Shown: positions 5,723 to 12,856, numbered from the stretch's first letter. The stretch is 14,295 nucleotides of DNA from Dehalococcoidia bacterium UBA1332 (GCA_002306745.1 DBSW01000021.1:1-14295), one strand, 5' to 3'. Program-made: numbers and translations. The notes: generated by a model from the letters alone, not told the origin.

Positions 5723-5900
5723 TCGTGCTCGCACGACAAAATAAGTGTCTATTCCGGATATTGAAACGGACACGACGGCTGCGGCTGTATATCCCTACTC
5801 AACATTTAAAGTCTAACCACGCCAGTAGGCCATCATCACCTACTGGGTGGTCGGTGTGCTTCTGGCTGGGGTGACTTATACCTCAACACAATGTAATAGG
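5723..5900 (+). promoter_or_regulatory. Hairpins and two CTCAAC motifs before the CobS-like gene
   Basis: The gap holds TCGTGC/GCACGA (5723-5736, very tight loop). A strong stem follows in which ACCAC plus CCAGTAGG (5816-5829, one bulged G) pairs with CCTACTGG plus GTGGT (5839-5851) around a 9-base loop. CTCAAC occurs before it (5798-5803) and after it (5882-5887), the second shortly before the ribosome binding site AGGAGC. No T tract is present, so this is more likely a processing or translation element than a terminator. Confidence 0.45.
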
Positions 5901-5909
5901 AGCACATCC

Positions 5910-6875
5910 ATGACACATCGTGATCAAGCTTTAGCTGTTCGCACTACTTTCAACCTTGATGTACCCGCTGAGGTCATCACAGCAGGCTTTGCTGACACAC
6001 AGAACCCTCATGTGCCTAACCGCGATGATGGCTATGTGTTTCGTCGGGAAACCTTGCGCGACATCCTGAGTTTTCTGGATGACCCCGATGGCGATGGTTT
6101 GTATTTCTCTGGTCACTACGGTGCCGGTAAAACAACCTTGCCCTACCAGGTAGCCGCTCGGCTTTGCTGGCCAGTTCAATCCTTCACGGCTCACAGTCGT
6201 ATGGAATTTGATGATCTGGTTGGTACCTGGAAACTGGTCAACGGCACCATGCAATTCCTGCATGGACCCTTAGCCGTTGCCATGCGTGAAGGTCACTTGT
6301 TCATATTGAACGAAATCGACCGCGCCGATCCTGGTCAGCTTGCTGGTCTGCATGATGTCCTTGAAGGGCATCCCTTGGTTATTGCAACCAATGGAGGAGA
6401 GGTGATTCGCGCACATGAAAACTTTCGATTCATTGCCAATGGCAACAGCATGGGATCTGGAGACAGTACCGGGCTGTATCAAGGCGTTAACCAATTGGAT
6501 ATAGCCTTTATGGATCGATTCAGGGTGGTCGAAGTTGATTATCCAACCGAGGATGTCGAAATGATGATCCTCCAAAAGAAAACACCAGAGCTTCCCGAAG
6601 AAATCCGTCGGAACATGATTCGCGTTGCGAACCAGATCCGGAGGCTGTTCATTGGTGGAGAGGAATCGGCTACGCCGTTGACCATTACGATGTCTACTCG
6701 TGCCTTGTGCCGATGGGCAAAGTTAACCCTGGTGTTTCGCAATGCGCCTAACGCGCTCGCTTATGCTTTGAATCAGTCGTTGCTTGCAAAGGCTGAACCT
6801 GAACAGAAGATTGCGATCGAGCAAATTGCTAGAGACGTGTTTGGCTCAACCTGGCAACAGGGAGAGGCAGCATGA
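5910..6875 (+). CDS. CobS/MoxR-like AAA+ ATPase
   Basis: The 321-residue protein has a Walker A loop GHYGAGKTT (68-76) and a Walker B-like strand LFILNEID (130-137), in which Asn134 replaces the usual first acidic residue and Glu135 is kept. A sensor region FRFIANGNSMG and an FMDRFR arginine segment follow. This is the CobS/MoxR branch of AAA+ proteins, which usually act with a VWA-domain partner to remodel a target or insert a metal. Here the VWA partner is encoded at 8770. Cobalt chelation is unlikely without other cobalamin genes. The start at 5910 has AGGAGC upstream; the longer frame from 5847 runs through a hairpin. Its stop overlaps the start of the next gene (ATGA), so they are coupled. 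Confidence 0.85.
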   Translation: MTHRDQALAVRTTFNLDVPAEVITAGFADTQNPHVPNRDDGYVFRRETLRDILSFLDDPDGDGLYFSGHYGAGKTTLPYQVAARLCWPVQSFTAHSRMEFDDLVGTWKLVNGTMQFLHGPLAVAMREGHLFILNEIDRADPGQLAGLHDVLEGHPLVIATNGGEVIRAHENFRFIANGNSMGSGDSTGLYQGVNQLDIAFMDRFRVVEVDYPTEDVEMMILQKKTPELPEEIRRNMIRVANQIRRLFIGGEESATPLTITMSTRALCRWAKLTLVFRNAPNALAYALNQSLLAKAEPEQKIAIEQIARDVFGSTWQQGEAA

Positions 6876-7696
6876 GCAATGAATTTGTCGTACTTCATTA
6901 CCAGGATGGCAGCTCCGATAAGATCTGGGCTATCAATAAAGTAGCGAATGCGGATAACTCGCACACCGTTTGGTTTGGTAGACGCGGAACCAAGCTGCAA
7001 AGCAAGAAAGTTGGCTATAAAACATGGTCTTCTTTAATGCAAAGCAAGCTGGATAAGGGCTATCACGAAGTGGAAAACGTCACTATTGATGTTGAAAACA
7101 GCGTGGTTGTTCCTTTTCTTCAGGCAACTGAAGAATCCGAAGAGTTACCTGATGCCTTGTGGTACCGGGTGTCCAATCAGGTTCCTGTGAATGTGATTCG
7201 TGACTATCTGAATATCACTATTCAACTGGTTTCCGAGCATAGCAATGAGGAGTTAGAGCGGTTAATTCAGCTTCCGACTTACAAAGCGTTATATGCGGGG
7301 AAAAAGAGCGGTGGTGCTGACTACACGGAGGGGCCTTTGGCCCTTCTGTTGTTGTTTGGTTTACGTCGTTACCTAAATGATGTTGCTGGTTCTCCGCTAT
7401 CTACGGAAATCATGCAGATTGCTAATGATGGAAGTGAGCTTCTCCCTGAGAGGTTTGCGGACATAGAGGACTATGTTCGTTCCTATGCCATTGGGTTGTT
7501 TGAACACAACGGATGGTTTGGGAACCGGACAAGTGGTGATTGGAAGGAATATGTCGATGGCGTAGCCAGACAGCATAACCTTTCTCACTACACCTCAGTA
7601 ATTGGCATCAAGCCATTAGCAATTGTGATGGGATGTATTGACGCTCCGATTGATCTGACGGTTATCCGTACAGAGACAAAGGCTGCGTTTTTCTGA
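6872..7696 (+). CDS. WGR-domain protein coupled to the AAA+ ATPase
   Basis: The first 75 or so residues look like a WGR domain: SDKIWAINK, then the signature HTVWFGRRGTKLQSKKVGYK (31-50), and a conserved-looking lysine-rich helix. In other proteins (PARPs, MolR-like proteins) WGR domains contact nucleic acid. The remaining 200 residues are mostly helical, unrecognised, and contain a Leu-rich segment (GPLALLLLFGLRRYLND). The protein ends in KAAFF. The start overlaps the ATPase stop by four bases (ATGA), so the two are made together and probably act together. The WGR domain may give this ATPase system its nucleic-acid contact; that is an inference. Confidence 0.7.
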   Translation: MSNEFVVLHYQDGSSDKIWAINKVANADNSHTVWFGRRGTKLQSKKVGYKTWSSLMQSKLDKGYHEVENVTIDVENSVVVPFLQATEESEELPDALWYRVSNQVPVNVIRDYLNITIQLVSEHSNEELERLIQLPTYKALYAGKKSGGADYTEGPLALLLLFGLRRYLNDVAGSPLSTEIMQIANDGSELLPERFADIEDYVRSYAIGLFEHNGWFGNRTSGDWKEYVDGVARQHNLSHYTSVIGIKPLAIVMGCIDAPIDLTVIRTETKAAFF

Positions 7697-7709
7697 CTGT
7701 CGCCAACCT

Positions 7710-7808
7710 GGATGGGCAACCATCCTATTCTCAACCTCCTCTGGCCTTTAGGCCAAACACTCAATCTCGCTAGGTAACTAGCTACTCAACCACTTTCTCT
7801 ACAAGGAG
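7710..7808 (+). promoter_or_regulatory. Three hairpins alternating with CTCAA motifs
   Basis: GGATGG-GCAA-CCATCC (7710-7725), TGGCC-TTTA-GGCCA (7742-7755) and GCTAG-GTAA-CTAGC (7769-7782) are perfect four-base-loop hairpins, two with GNRA-type loops. Each is followed by the motif: CTCAAC at 7730, CTCAAT at 7760, CTCAAC at 7785. The ribosome binding site AAGGAG (7803-7808) of the 7815 gene comes next. No T tract is seen, so these are not ordinary terminators. Confidence 0.55.
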
Positions 7809-7814
7809 ATACAC

Positions 7815-8759
7815 ATGGAATTTATCCGTGGGACCACACTCGTCCATTTGAAAATGCGCTGCTGGGGCGGAGAGAAAAAGGCCTCCCGAGACAGCGACAT
7901 TCACTTAGGCGCTGACGGCAAATTGCCGCCAGAAAAACTGCTCGATTTGGGCAGAAAGAAGATATTTCCACCAAAGGCGCTCGACCCTTTAATGAGTAAG
8001 CGTAAAGCGGCGGAAAGAGCTTGTTTAGCTGAAGGTACACGTTTCATGGGCGGCTTTGCCGTTCCCGATGATGTTGTAGAAGGTCTTTTGGCCAAACTCG
8101 AAGACATCAAGGAAATGTTCTATTCGGAGTTGCAGGTATTTCTTGCTGATTTCGACCGGAACAAAGAAGCGTGGATCGCGGAGAACGACGAATTTGCACA
8201 CATCATTCGTGACCAGGTTCCTGACCGGGAAACGGTGTCAAAGTCGTTTGAATTCTCCATCAAGCTTTACAAGCTACAGCCACTCGAAGGCTTCGAGCCT
8301 GACGAAAATGAAGTGGCGAACCAGATCTTGCATGAGGTGGGTTTAACCTGCAAACAGATGTCTGATCGCATGTTGGACCGGAAACGGTCAATCAGCGGTA
8401 AGAACCTCTCTGAGCAGCTCGATCCTCTTATCAAGAAACTCGATACCTTGTCGTTCGGTAATGGTCGCATCCTGAAGGTACTTAATGAGTTTTTTGCTCT
8501 GCAAAAAGCCATTCCGATGGAAATGATTGACCAGGATCACCCGACATTTGGGCAAGTGCTTACCTTCCTTTCAATGTGTTCTGACAGCGACAAGCTTGAA
8601 CGAATCATTGATGGGCAATTTTCAGTAAGCAAGCTCATAGAGGATATGAAACGGTCGGTAACGGTTTCCAGCTCGTCTGGACCAGAGCCAACCATACCAA
8701 AATCAACCCAACCTGCGGCTGTGACAACGCACACCATAACGGCTGGGGCTTACTTCTAG
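7815..8759 (+). CDS. DUF3150-like protein
   Basis: The 314-residue soluble protein resembles the DUF3150 family found next to CobS/CobT-like genes on plasmids and integrative elements. The pattern I use is an N-terminal beta segment, then GRKKIFPPKAL, a conserved-looking basic helix KRKAAERACLAEGTRFMGGF (with the GTRF-GGFAVP turn), and a long helical middle with a DFDRNKEAWIAEN segment. The C-terminal 50 residues are a Ser/Pro/Thr-rich linker ending in GAYF. It starts at 7815 with AAGGAG upstream and lies 10 bases before the VWA gene. Function is unknown. It is likely a partner of the ATPase/VWA pair. The family assignment is from memory of the pattern, not a search. Confidence 0.65.
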   Translation: MEFIRGTTLVHLKMRCWGGEKKASRDSDIHLGADGKLPPEKLLDLGRKKIFPPKALDPLMSKRKAAERACLAEGTRFMGGFAVPDDVVEGLLAKLEDIKEMFYSELQVFLADFDRNKEAWIAENDEFAHIIRDQVPDRETVSKSFEFSIKLYKLQPLEGFEPDENEVANQILHEVGLTCKQMSDRMLDRKRSISGKNLSEQLDPLIKKLDTLSFGNGRILKVLNEFFALQKAIPMEMIDQDHPTFGQVLTFLSMCSDSDKLERIIDGQFSVSKLIEDMKRSVTVSSSSGPEPTIPKSTQPAAVTTHTITAGAYF

Positions 8760-8769
8760 GGAGGTTCGT

Positions 8770-10572
8770 ATGAACAAACTGCAAACCGCCCTGGAAAGGG
8801 CTCTACCTATTGTTGCGGCTGCCTATGGCGAACAGTTCGGTGTCAATGTTGTGCTGTCTGGCACGGACGCATACACCGATGGTGAGACCATTTACTTGCC
8901 TTTGCTGAACGCTATGAGTGAGCTGAGAGAAGTGTTGTTTGGCTATCTCGCTCACGAAGCTGCGCACGTTCGATCATCGGATTTCAACACCTTGAAAAAG
9001 TGTAAGAGTCCGATGGAGAAATCCTGTACCAACCTCATCGAGGACATCAGGATCGAGCGTCTCATTCAGGAAGTGTTTCCTGGTACTCAGTTTACGCTGA
9101 ATGCCATGTGGAGCTATATCGTGGAGCAGGGCATGAGCCCTCCCGCGACGCCTGAAGACAATGAAGCAACCCAGTTGTTTCAGTACCTCTTACATCGCTT
9201 GCGATCGGAGGTGCTGCATCGGGACGCTTCAACTCCGCTGGCGGAGTCAAGCCAACGGGTGGTTGAACAGACATTTCCGGTAGGTTTTTTCGTCCGTTTG
9301 GATGGCTTGCTTGGAAAACACTTGGACAACTTAACCTGTAGCGACGACTGCCTGAAGTTGGCGAGAGCCATACTCAAGGCCTTGAAGGATGCTGAAGAAG
9401 AGGAACGCCAACAGCAACAAAACCAGGAACAACAGCAGCAAAGCAGCGATTCATCGCAAGGTGATCAAAGCCAACAAGCTGGTGGATCGGGTGGAAGTGG
9501 TGACGGCGAATCACAACCTCAACCGGGAAAGGCAGACTCATCGAACGGTGGTGATGCTAACCAGGGGACAGGAGACTCACAGCAGTCCAGCGCAGACAGT
9601 GATGGCAACGGCAACCAGGCTCAGGATACTGGGTCAGGAAACCAGTCATCGTCGGCCCAAGGTGCATCGGATTCGTCCGGTGATCAGGGTCAACCTCAAG
9701 GTGGCAACGGTGCTTCTTTGCATGAGCGGCTCATTAACGAGACCAATCTGCCAGAGGATGCCGTTGGGCAGCTACGAGAGCAATTGGCAGATCAAGCCCG
9801 TAAAGACAACGATGGAGAACGTGTGGCCATTGATACGTCCAGCGTGGGGAGTGATGCCCGAAATCATGGTGATACCAGTAGTTTGAAAACCGGCATTCTT
9901 GCCTCTTCAACTATTCGGTCGCGCCTGCTCGGTCTGCTGCAAGCCCAAACCCGTCAAAAGCAATGGTTACATACCAGAGGCAAGCGGGTAGACGGCAAAC
10001 GCCTGGCCAGACTGCCAACCGGCGATTCGCGGGTGTTTATCCAGCGAGAGGAGATGCAACGACCTGACACTGCGGTTCATGTGCTGCTTGATTGCAGCGG
10101 TTCCATGAATCGAATTCAGGAAGTCGCAAATCAAGCCACGGTGTCCTTGGCATTGGCTGTATCCACTATCCCGAAGTGTGACATCGCTGCGTCGATGTTT
10201 CCGGGTATTGGTGGAGAGGTCAGTCCGATACTGCATCGTGGTCAGCCTGTTCGTGCTGGTCTGGGACGATTCGCTGTTTGCTCAAGTGGCGGTACACCAT
10301 TGGCAGAAGCCATGTTGTATGCCGCCAGAGAGTTAGTGGCGAGTAAGCGTCAGCGCAAGGTGCTCATCATCATCACTGATGGTGCCCCAAATAATGGGGG
10401 AGCAGTTCGATATTTGAACGACCTTGTTGCTGGTCACGTTGATACCTATGCAATTGGTATCGGCTCAAATGCGGTTAGTCAGTACTTCGAGAAGTGGTCT
10501 GTGATCAACGATGTGAAGGAGCTTCAAAAAGCGCTTTTCACGATAGCTGGCCAATTCCTCGACCTGCACTAA
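8770..10572 (+). CDS. CobT-like VWA-domain protein
   Basis: The 600-residue protein has three parts. The N-terminal region carries His62-Glu-Ala-Ala-His66 in a segment (LAHEAAHVRSSDF) typical of CobT-like proteins and reminiscent of zinc peptidases. A low-complexity linker of Gln, Ser, Gly and Asp (about 205-320) follows. The C-terminal VWA domain (about 435-600) has a complete MIDAS set: Asp441-x-Ser443-x-Ser445, Thr509 in GGTPLAEA and Asp537 in TDGAPNNGG. VWA proteins of this type pair with CobS/MoxR ATPases, here encoded at 5910, with the VWA domain docking to the ATPase ring or its substrate. The ribosome binding site GGGAGG is 6-7 bases upstream and only 10 bases separate it from the previous stop. 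Whether HEAAH is a working protease site is unknown. Confidence 0.85.
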   Translation: MNKLQTALERALPIVAAAYGEQFGVNVVLSGTDAYTDGETIYLPLLNAMSELREVLFGYLAHEAAHVRSSDFNTLKKCKSPMEKSCTNLIEDIRIERLIQEVFPGTQFTLNAMWSYIVEQGMSPPATPEDNEATQLFQYLLHRLRSEVLHRDASTPLAESSQRVVEQTFPVGFFVRLDGLLGKHLDNLTCSDDCLKLARAILKALKDAEEEERQQQQNQEQQQQSSDSSQGDQSQQAGGSGGSGDGESQPQPGKADSSNGGDANQGTGDSQQSSADSDGNGNQAQDTGSGNQSSSAQGASDSSGDQGQPQGGNGASLHERLINETNLPEDAVGQLREQLADQARKDNDGERVAIDTSSVGSDARNHGDTSSLKTGILASSTIRSRLLGLLQAQTRQKQWLHTRGKRVDGKRLARLPTGDSRVFIQREEMQRPDTAVHVLLDCSGSMNRIQEVANQATVSLALAVSTIPKCDIAASMFPGIGGEVSPILHRGQPVRAGLGRFAVCSSGGTPLAEAMLYAARELVASKRQRKVLIIITDGAPNNGGAVRYLNDLVAGHVDTYAIGIGSNAVSQYFEKWSVINDVKELQKALFTIAGQFLDLH

Positions 10573-10580
10573 TGGCTTCG

Positions 10581-10647
10581 CTCAACACCCTGCGGGGATA
10601 CATCTCCCCCGCACGGGTGAGGTGTGTCTTCCCGCTACACCGGGAGG
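10581..10647 (+). promoter_or_regulatory. Leader of the 10654 gene with a stem over the ribosome binding site
   Basis: CTCAAC (10581-10586) precedes a stem of CCC-TGCGGGG (10588-10597) with CCCCGCA-C-GGG (10607-10617, one bulged C). Downstream, TCCCG (10630-10634) can pair with CGGGA (10641-10645) and bury the ribosome binding site GGGAGG (10642-10647). GGTGT (10621-10625) can instead pair with ACACC (10637-10641), which would open that stem. The two pairings exclude each other, as in a translational switch. Confidence 0.5.
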
Positions 10648-10653
10648 TCCACT

Positions 10654-10971
10654 ATGGAGCAACTGTCATTGATGGACTTGCTTGAGGCGCTTGAGAACGA
10701 CACAAAGTTCGAGGGTGACCTGGAGAAGATCCTTACCGATGAAGATATTCCGTACCTTCGGGAAAACCTACTAATCGAGTCAGTGAAATCTGCCTTTGGT
10801 GAAAGTCGTGGTGGCCAGAAACGTAAGCCATCTGATGAAGCCTGGGAGTGGATTATTTCGGAAGATCGGGAGCTGCCGTTCTCGTTCAACCAATGCTGCC
10901 TCGCTTGTGGAGTCGATCCCGACAAGATGCTTGATTGGCTGCGTTACTACAAACGCAAGTTCATGAGCTAA
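10654..10971 (+). CDS. Hypothetical protein with C-terminal PFSF-type motif
   Basis: A 105-residue acidic to neutral soluble protein. The N-terminal half is helical and acidic (EALENDTKFEGDLEKIL); the C-terminal half has WEWIISEDRELPFSFNQCCL followed by ACGVDPDKMLDWLRYYKRKF, which looks like a small helix-turn-helix or adaptor module. Three Cys (in QCCLAC) could bind metal, but no full motif is visible. The ATG at 10654 follows GGGAGG by 6 bases; the longer frame from 10624 starts inside the leader hairpins. The next CTCAAC motif begins directly after its stop codon. I know no function for it; a DNA-binding regulator is one possibility. Confidence 0.7.
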   Translation: MEQLSLMDLLEALENDTKFEGDLEKILTDEDIPYLRENLLIESVKSAFGESRGGQKRKPSDEAWEWIISEDRELPFSFNQCCLACGVDPDKMLDWLRYYKRKFMS

Positions 10972-11034
10972 CTCAACCCAAACCTGGGACATAAACACTG
11001 TGTCCCTATGGGCATGGTGTGTCCCTCACTCAAC
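10972..11034 (+). promoter_or_regulatory. Leader with two CTCAAC motifs and repeated TGTGTCCCT
   Basis: CTCAAC occurs at 10972-10977, abutting the previous stop, and at 11029-11034. Between them GGGACA (10986-10991) can pair with either of two copies of TGTCCC (11001-11006 or 11020-11025), which lie in a direct repeat of TGTGTCCCT. CCC-TAT-GGG can also form between the copies. Only one of these can exist at a time. Confidence 0.45.
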
Positions 11035-11048
11035 GAAAGGTAAACACC

Positions 11049-11216
11049 ATGTCTAATACTCAACAAAATGTAATTAAACATCAGCAGGTAAATGCACGCG
11101 GTACACCGATTCGCCAAATCACGGTTTATACCCCGGAGCGAGTAACAGAGCTGTTCTATCAGTTTGTTATGGAGCAATGGGTACCGTACAAGCGAGTCGT
11201 TCATTCCGTGCATTGA
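11049..11216 (+). CDS. Small hypothetical protein of 55 residues
   Basis: A short basic protein: a polar N-terminal segment (SNTQQNVIKHQQVNARGTPI), a central beta-like run (RQITVYTPERVTELFYQF), then WVPYKRVVHSVH. The ATG at 11049 has AAAGG 8 bases upstream, and the gene fits neatly between a CTCAAC leader and a terminator-like hairpin, which supports it as real despite its size. The GTG start at 11019 lies inside the leader structure. No family is recognised; a small nucleic-acid-binding or regulatory protein is possible. Confidence 0.55.
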   Translation: MSNTQQNVIKHQQVNARGTPIRQITVYTPERVTELFYQFVMEQWVPYKRVVHSVH

Positions 11217-11217
11217 T

Positions 11218-11240
11218 AAAGGGGCCTCGCCCCTTTGTTT
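11218..11240 (+). terminator. Intrinsic terminator-like hairpin after the 11049 gene
   Basis: AAAGGGGC (11218-11225), loop CTC, GCCCCTTT (11229-11236) forms a perfect 8-base stem, followed by GTTT. The T tract is partly supplied by the stem itself. It would at least weaken transcription into the primase-like gene. Confidence 0.6.
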
Positions 11241-11289
11241 CACTGGCTGACAGTGGAACTGAAAAATTTGGTGAAACTGTCAGAGGGAG
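11238..11289 (+). promoter_or_regulatory. Interleaved complementary segments before the primase-like gene
   Basis: TTTCAC (11238-11243) is complementary to GTGAAA (11271-11276), and CTGACAG (11247-11253) is complementary to CTGTCAG (11277-11283). The order A-B-A'-B' with A' touching B' gives either a pseudoknot-like fold or two alternative stems. CACTG/CAGTG (11241-11245, 11251-11255) is a third, local choice. The ribosome binding site GGGAG (11285-11289) follows at once, so translation of the next gene could depend on the fold. Confidence 0.4.
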
Positions 11290-11295
11290 ATACCT

Positions 11296-12372
11296 ATGAA
11301 GAAACGAAACTCAACTGAAATGAAGCGCCGAATGGAAGGCCGTTGGCTTGCTGCTTTCAAAGCACTCGCGCCAGCACTGGATCAGGCCATCGACAACCTC
11401 GGTACGAATGTACCTTGCCCGGTTGAAGGTGGAACGGACGGTTTTAGGCTTTTCAAAGACGCCAACTACACAGGCGGTGGAGTAAAACAGTCATGGCGTA
11501 TTATCCCGGAAGGGATCGATATGCTCATGTGGGTAAATGATTGGTCCTTTACCAAGGTCTACGATGAACTTGAAGCCTGGTTGGGTGATAAACCTGTCGA
11601 GGCTGGACCGAAATATCTACCAAAGCCTAAGCCTGTAGATGAAGAGGGTCTGCGCAAGTGGCTGAACAGGATTTGGAAAGAGGCATTGCCTTTGACCGAT
11701 CTTGCAGCTTATCCAGCTCGGGCTTACTTCAGCTACCGTTGGGTGAATACTGCTGCATTGTCTGCCAACGATGTGCGGTTTCATCCTTGTCTTAACTACA
11801 AAGACAAACAGGGCAACGTTCTCGGTAAGTTCGGAGCAGTCCTGTCCCTGGTGCGCAATAACGAGGGAGAGCCAGTCGCGATACATCGGACGTTCATCAC
11901 TAAAGGTGGATTGAAGGTAAATCTCGGCAAAACTCATAAACCTAAGAAGATGACGCCTTCTGTGAATCAACGCAGTAAGGGGCGGCATATTCGGTTGTTT
12001 GCACCACAAAACGGTTACTTGGGAGTCTCTGAAGGTCTGGAAACTGCGCTCGCGGTATACCAGGCTAAGCAGTTTCCCGTTTGGCCGGGCCTGTCCAACA
12101 CAATACTTCAATCGTTCGTTCCTCCAAAGGGCGTGCATACGATTCTGAATTTTGTGGATAAAGACAGAAACAAAGCAGGGGAGAATGCGGCGGAAATTCT
12201 TCGGGCAAATTTAGCGCCTAAAGGTATTCGCGTTATCGACCTGTTACCTCCAACGCCGATTCTCGATACCGATGAAAAAGGTGTTGATTGGGCGGATCAG
12301 TTGAAAAGGGATGCCAGTGGCTTTGGTCTGATAGACCAGGCACTTGCCTTCAGCCGACTGAAACAAGCCTGA
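11296..12372 (+). CDS. Toprim primase-like protein with a degenerate zinc ribbon
   Basis: The 358-residue protein resembles plasmid TraC/P4-type primase-related proteins. The N-terminal part keeps the frame of the zinc ribbon but not its ligands: CPVEGGTDGFRLFKD (41-55) aligns with the usual CPxHGGKDxFRxF, and GGGVKQSWR (60-68) stands where CxxCG is expected, so only Cys41 remains. A Toprim-like domain follows: SEGLETALAV with Glu246, and Asp288-Lys-Asp290 in NFVDKDRN; GVDWADQL (329-336) is a common downstream motif. It may synthesise primers, or have lost template recognition and serve another nucleotidyl or structural role. There is no helicase domain. The start at 11296 has GGGAG 6 bases upstream. 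Confidence 0.75.
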   Translation: MKKRNSTEMKRRMEGRWLAAFKALAPALDQAIDNLGTNVPCPVEGGTDGFRLFKDANYTGGGVKQSWRIIPEGIDMLMWVNDWSFTKVYDELEAWLGDKPVEAGPKYLPKPKPVDEEGLRKWLNRIWKEALPLTDLAAYPARAYFSYRWVNTAALSANDVRFHPCLNYKDKQGNVLGKFGAVLSLVRNNEGEPVAIHRTFITKGGLKVNLGKTHKPKKMTPSVNQRSKGRHIRLFAPQNGYLGVSEGLETALAVYQAKQFPVWPGLSNTILQSFVPPKGVHTILNFVDKDRNKAGENAAEILRANLAPKGIRVIDLLPPTPILDTDEKGVDWADQLKRDASGFGLIDQALAFSRLKQA

Positions 12373-12376
12373 CTAC

Positions 12377-12448
12377 CTCAACTACTACCCTGCGGGGACA
12401 CACTCCCCGTAAGGGGAGTAGTGTTTCTGCGGGTTTCCTCAACATAAG
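12377..12448 (+). promoter_or_regulatory. Leader of the 12458 gene: two CTCAAC motifs around a GTAA-loop hairpin
   Basis: CTCAAC at 12377-12382 and at 12438-12443 flank CTCCCC-GTAA-GGGGAG (12403-12418), which is extended by ACAC/GTGT and may be closed by outer CCC/GGG pairs. The sequence CCCTGCGGGGA before it also occurs in the 10581 leader. The ribosome binding site AAGGAG follows the second motif directly. Confidence 0.5.
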
Positions 12449-12457
12449 GAGATCAAT

Positions 12458-12850
12458 ATGCAGAATGATTTATCAACCATGCAGTCGGTCGAAATACCGG
12501 TTAGCAAACTTGAACAAATGGCTTATGGCCATGCGACAGCCCAATTCATTAGCTGTGACAACGGCTTTGAAGGCACCTGGTTTGAACGCTATCAGTATCT
12601 GTCTGAGTGTGTTTCAGACAACAAAGAGCCTGAAGGGTGGGTTGCGTGGCAGCCGTTTGAAACATGGGAATGGAGCGACATCGTTGAGCAGATCGACAGT
12701 GAAGCTGACTCATTTCTTTCCACAATGAAGCAAGCGCTGGAGTATGCCAAAAATAGCATTGTTGCTTCAGCAATTGATTGCTCACTCGATAGCGATATGA
12801 ATCAGTTGGATATGATTCATTTGATCGAGCTGGGTTCCAAAGAGCAGTAA
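12458..12850 (+). CDS. Hypothetical acidic protein
   Basis: The 130-residue soluble product is acidic and aromatic-rich: EGTWFERYQYLSECV, then EGWVAWQPFETWEWSDI, and a helical C-terminal part with SDMNQLDMIHLIELGS. There is no membrane segment and no known catalytic motif. The ATG at 12458 has AAGGAG a few bases upstream. The many Trp, Asp and Glu residues would suit a protein-binding or DNA-mimic role, but that is only an impression from composition. It follows the primase-like gene and precedes a small membrane protein gene. No family is recognised. Confidence 0.65.
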   Translation: MQNDLSTMQSVEIPVSKLEQMAYGHATAQFISCDNGFEGTWFERYQYLSECVSDNKEPEGWVAWQPFETWEWSDIVEQIDSEADSFLSTMKQALEYAKNSIVASAIDCSLDSDMNQLDMIHLIELGSKEQ

Positions 12851-12856
12851 ACCACT

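Noticed and set aside
9389..9886. A 165-residue frame within the VWA gene
   Set aside because: It is a shadow of the repetitive CAG/AGC-rich linker of the VWA protein.
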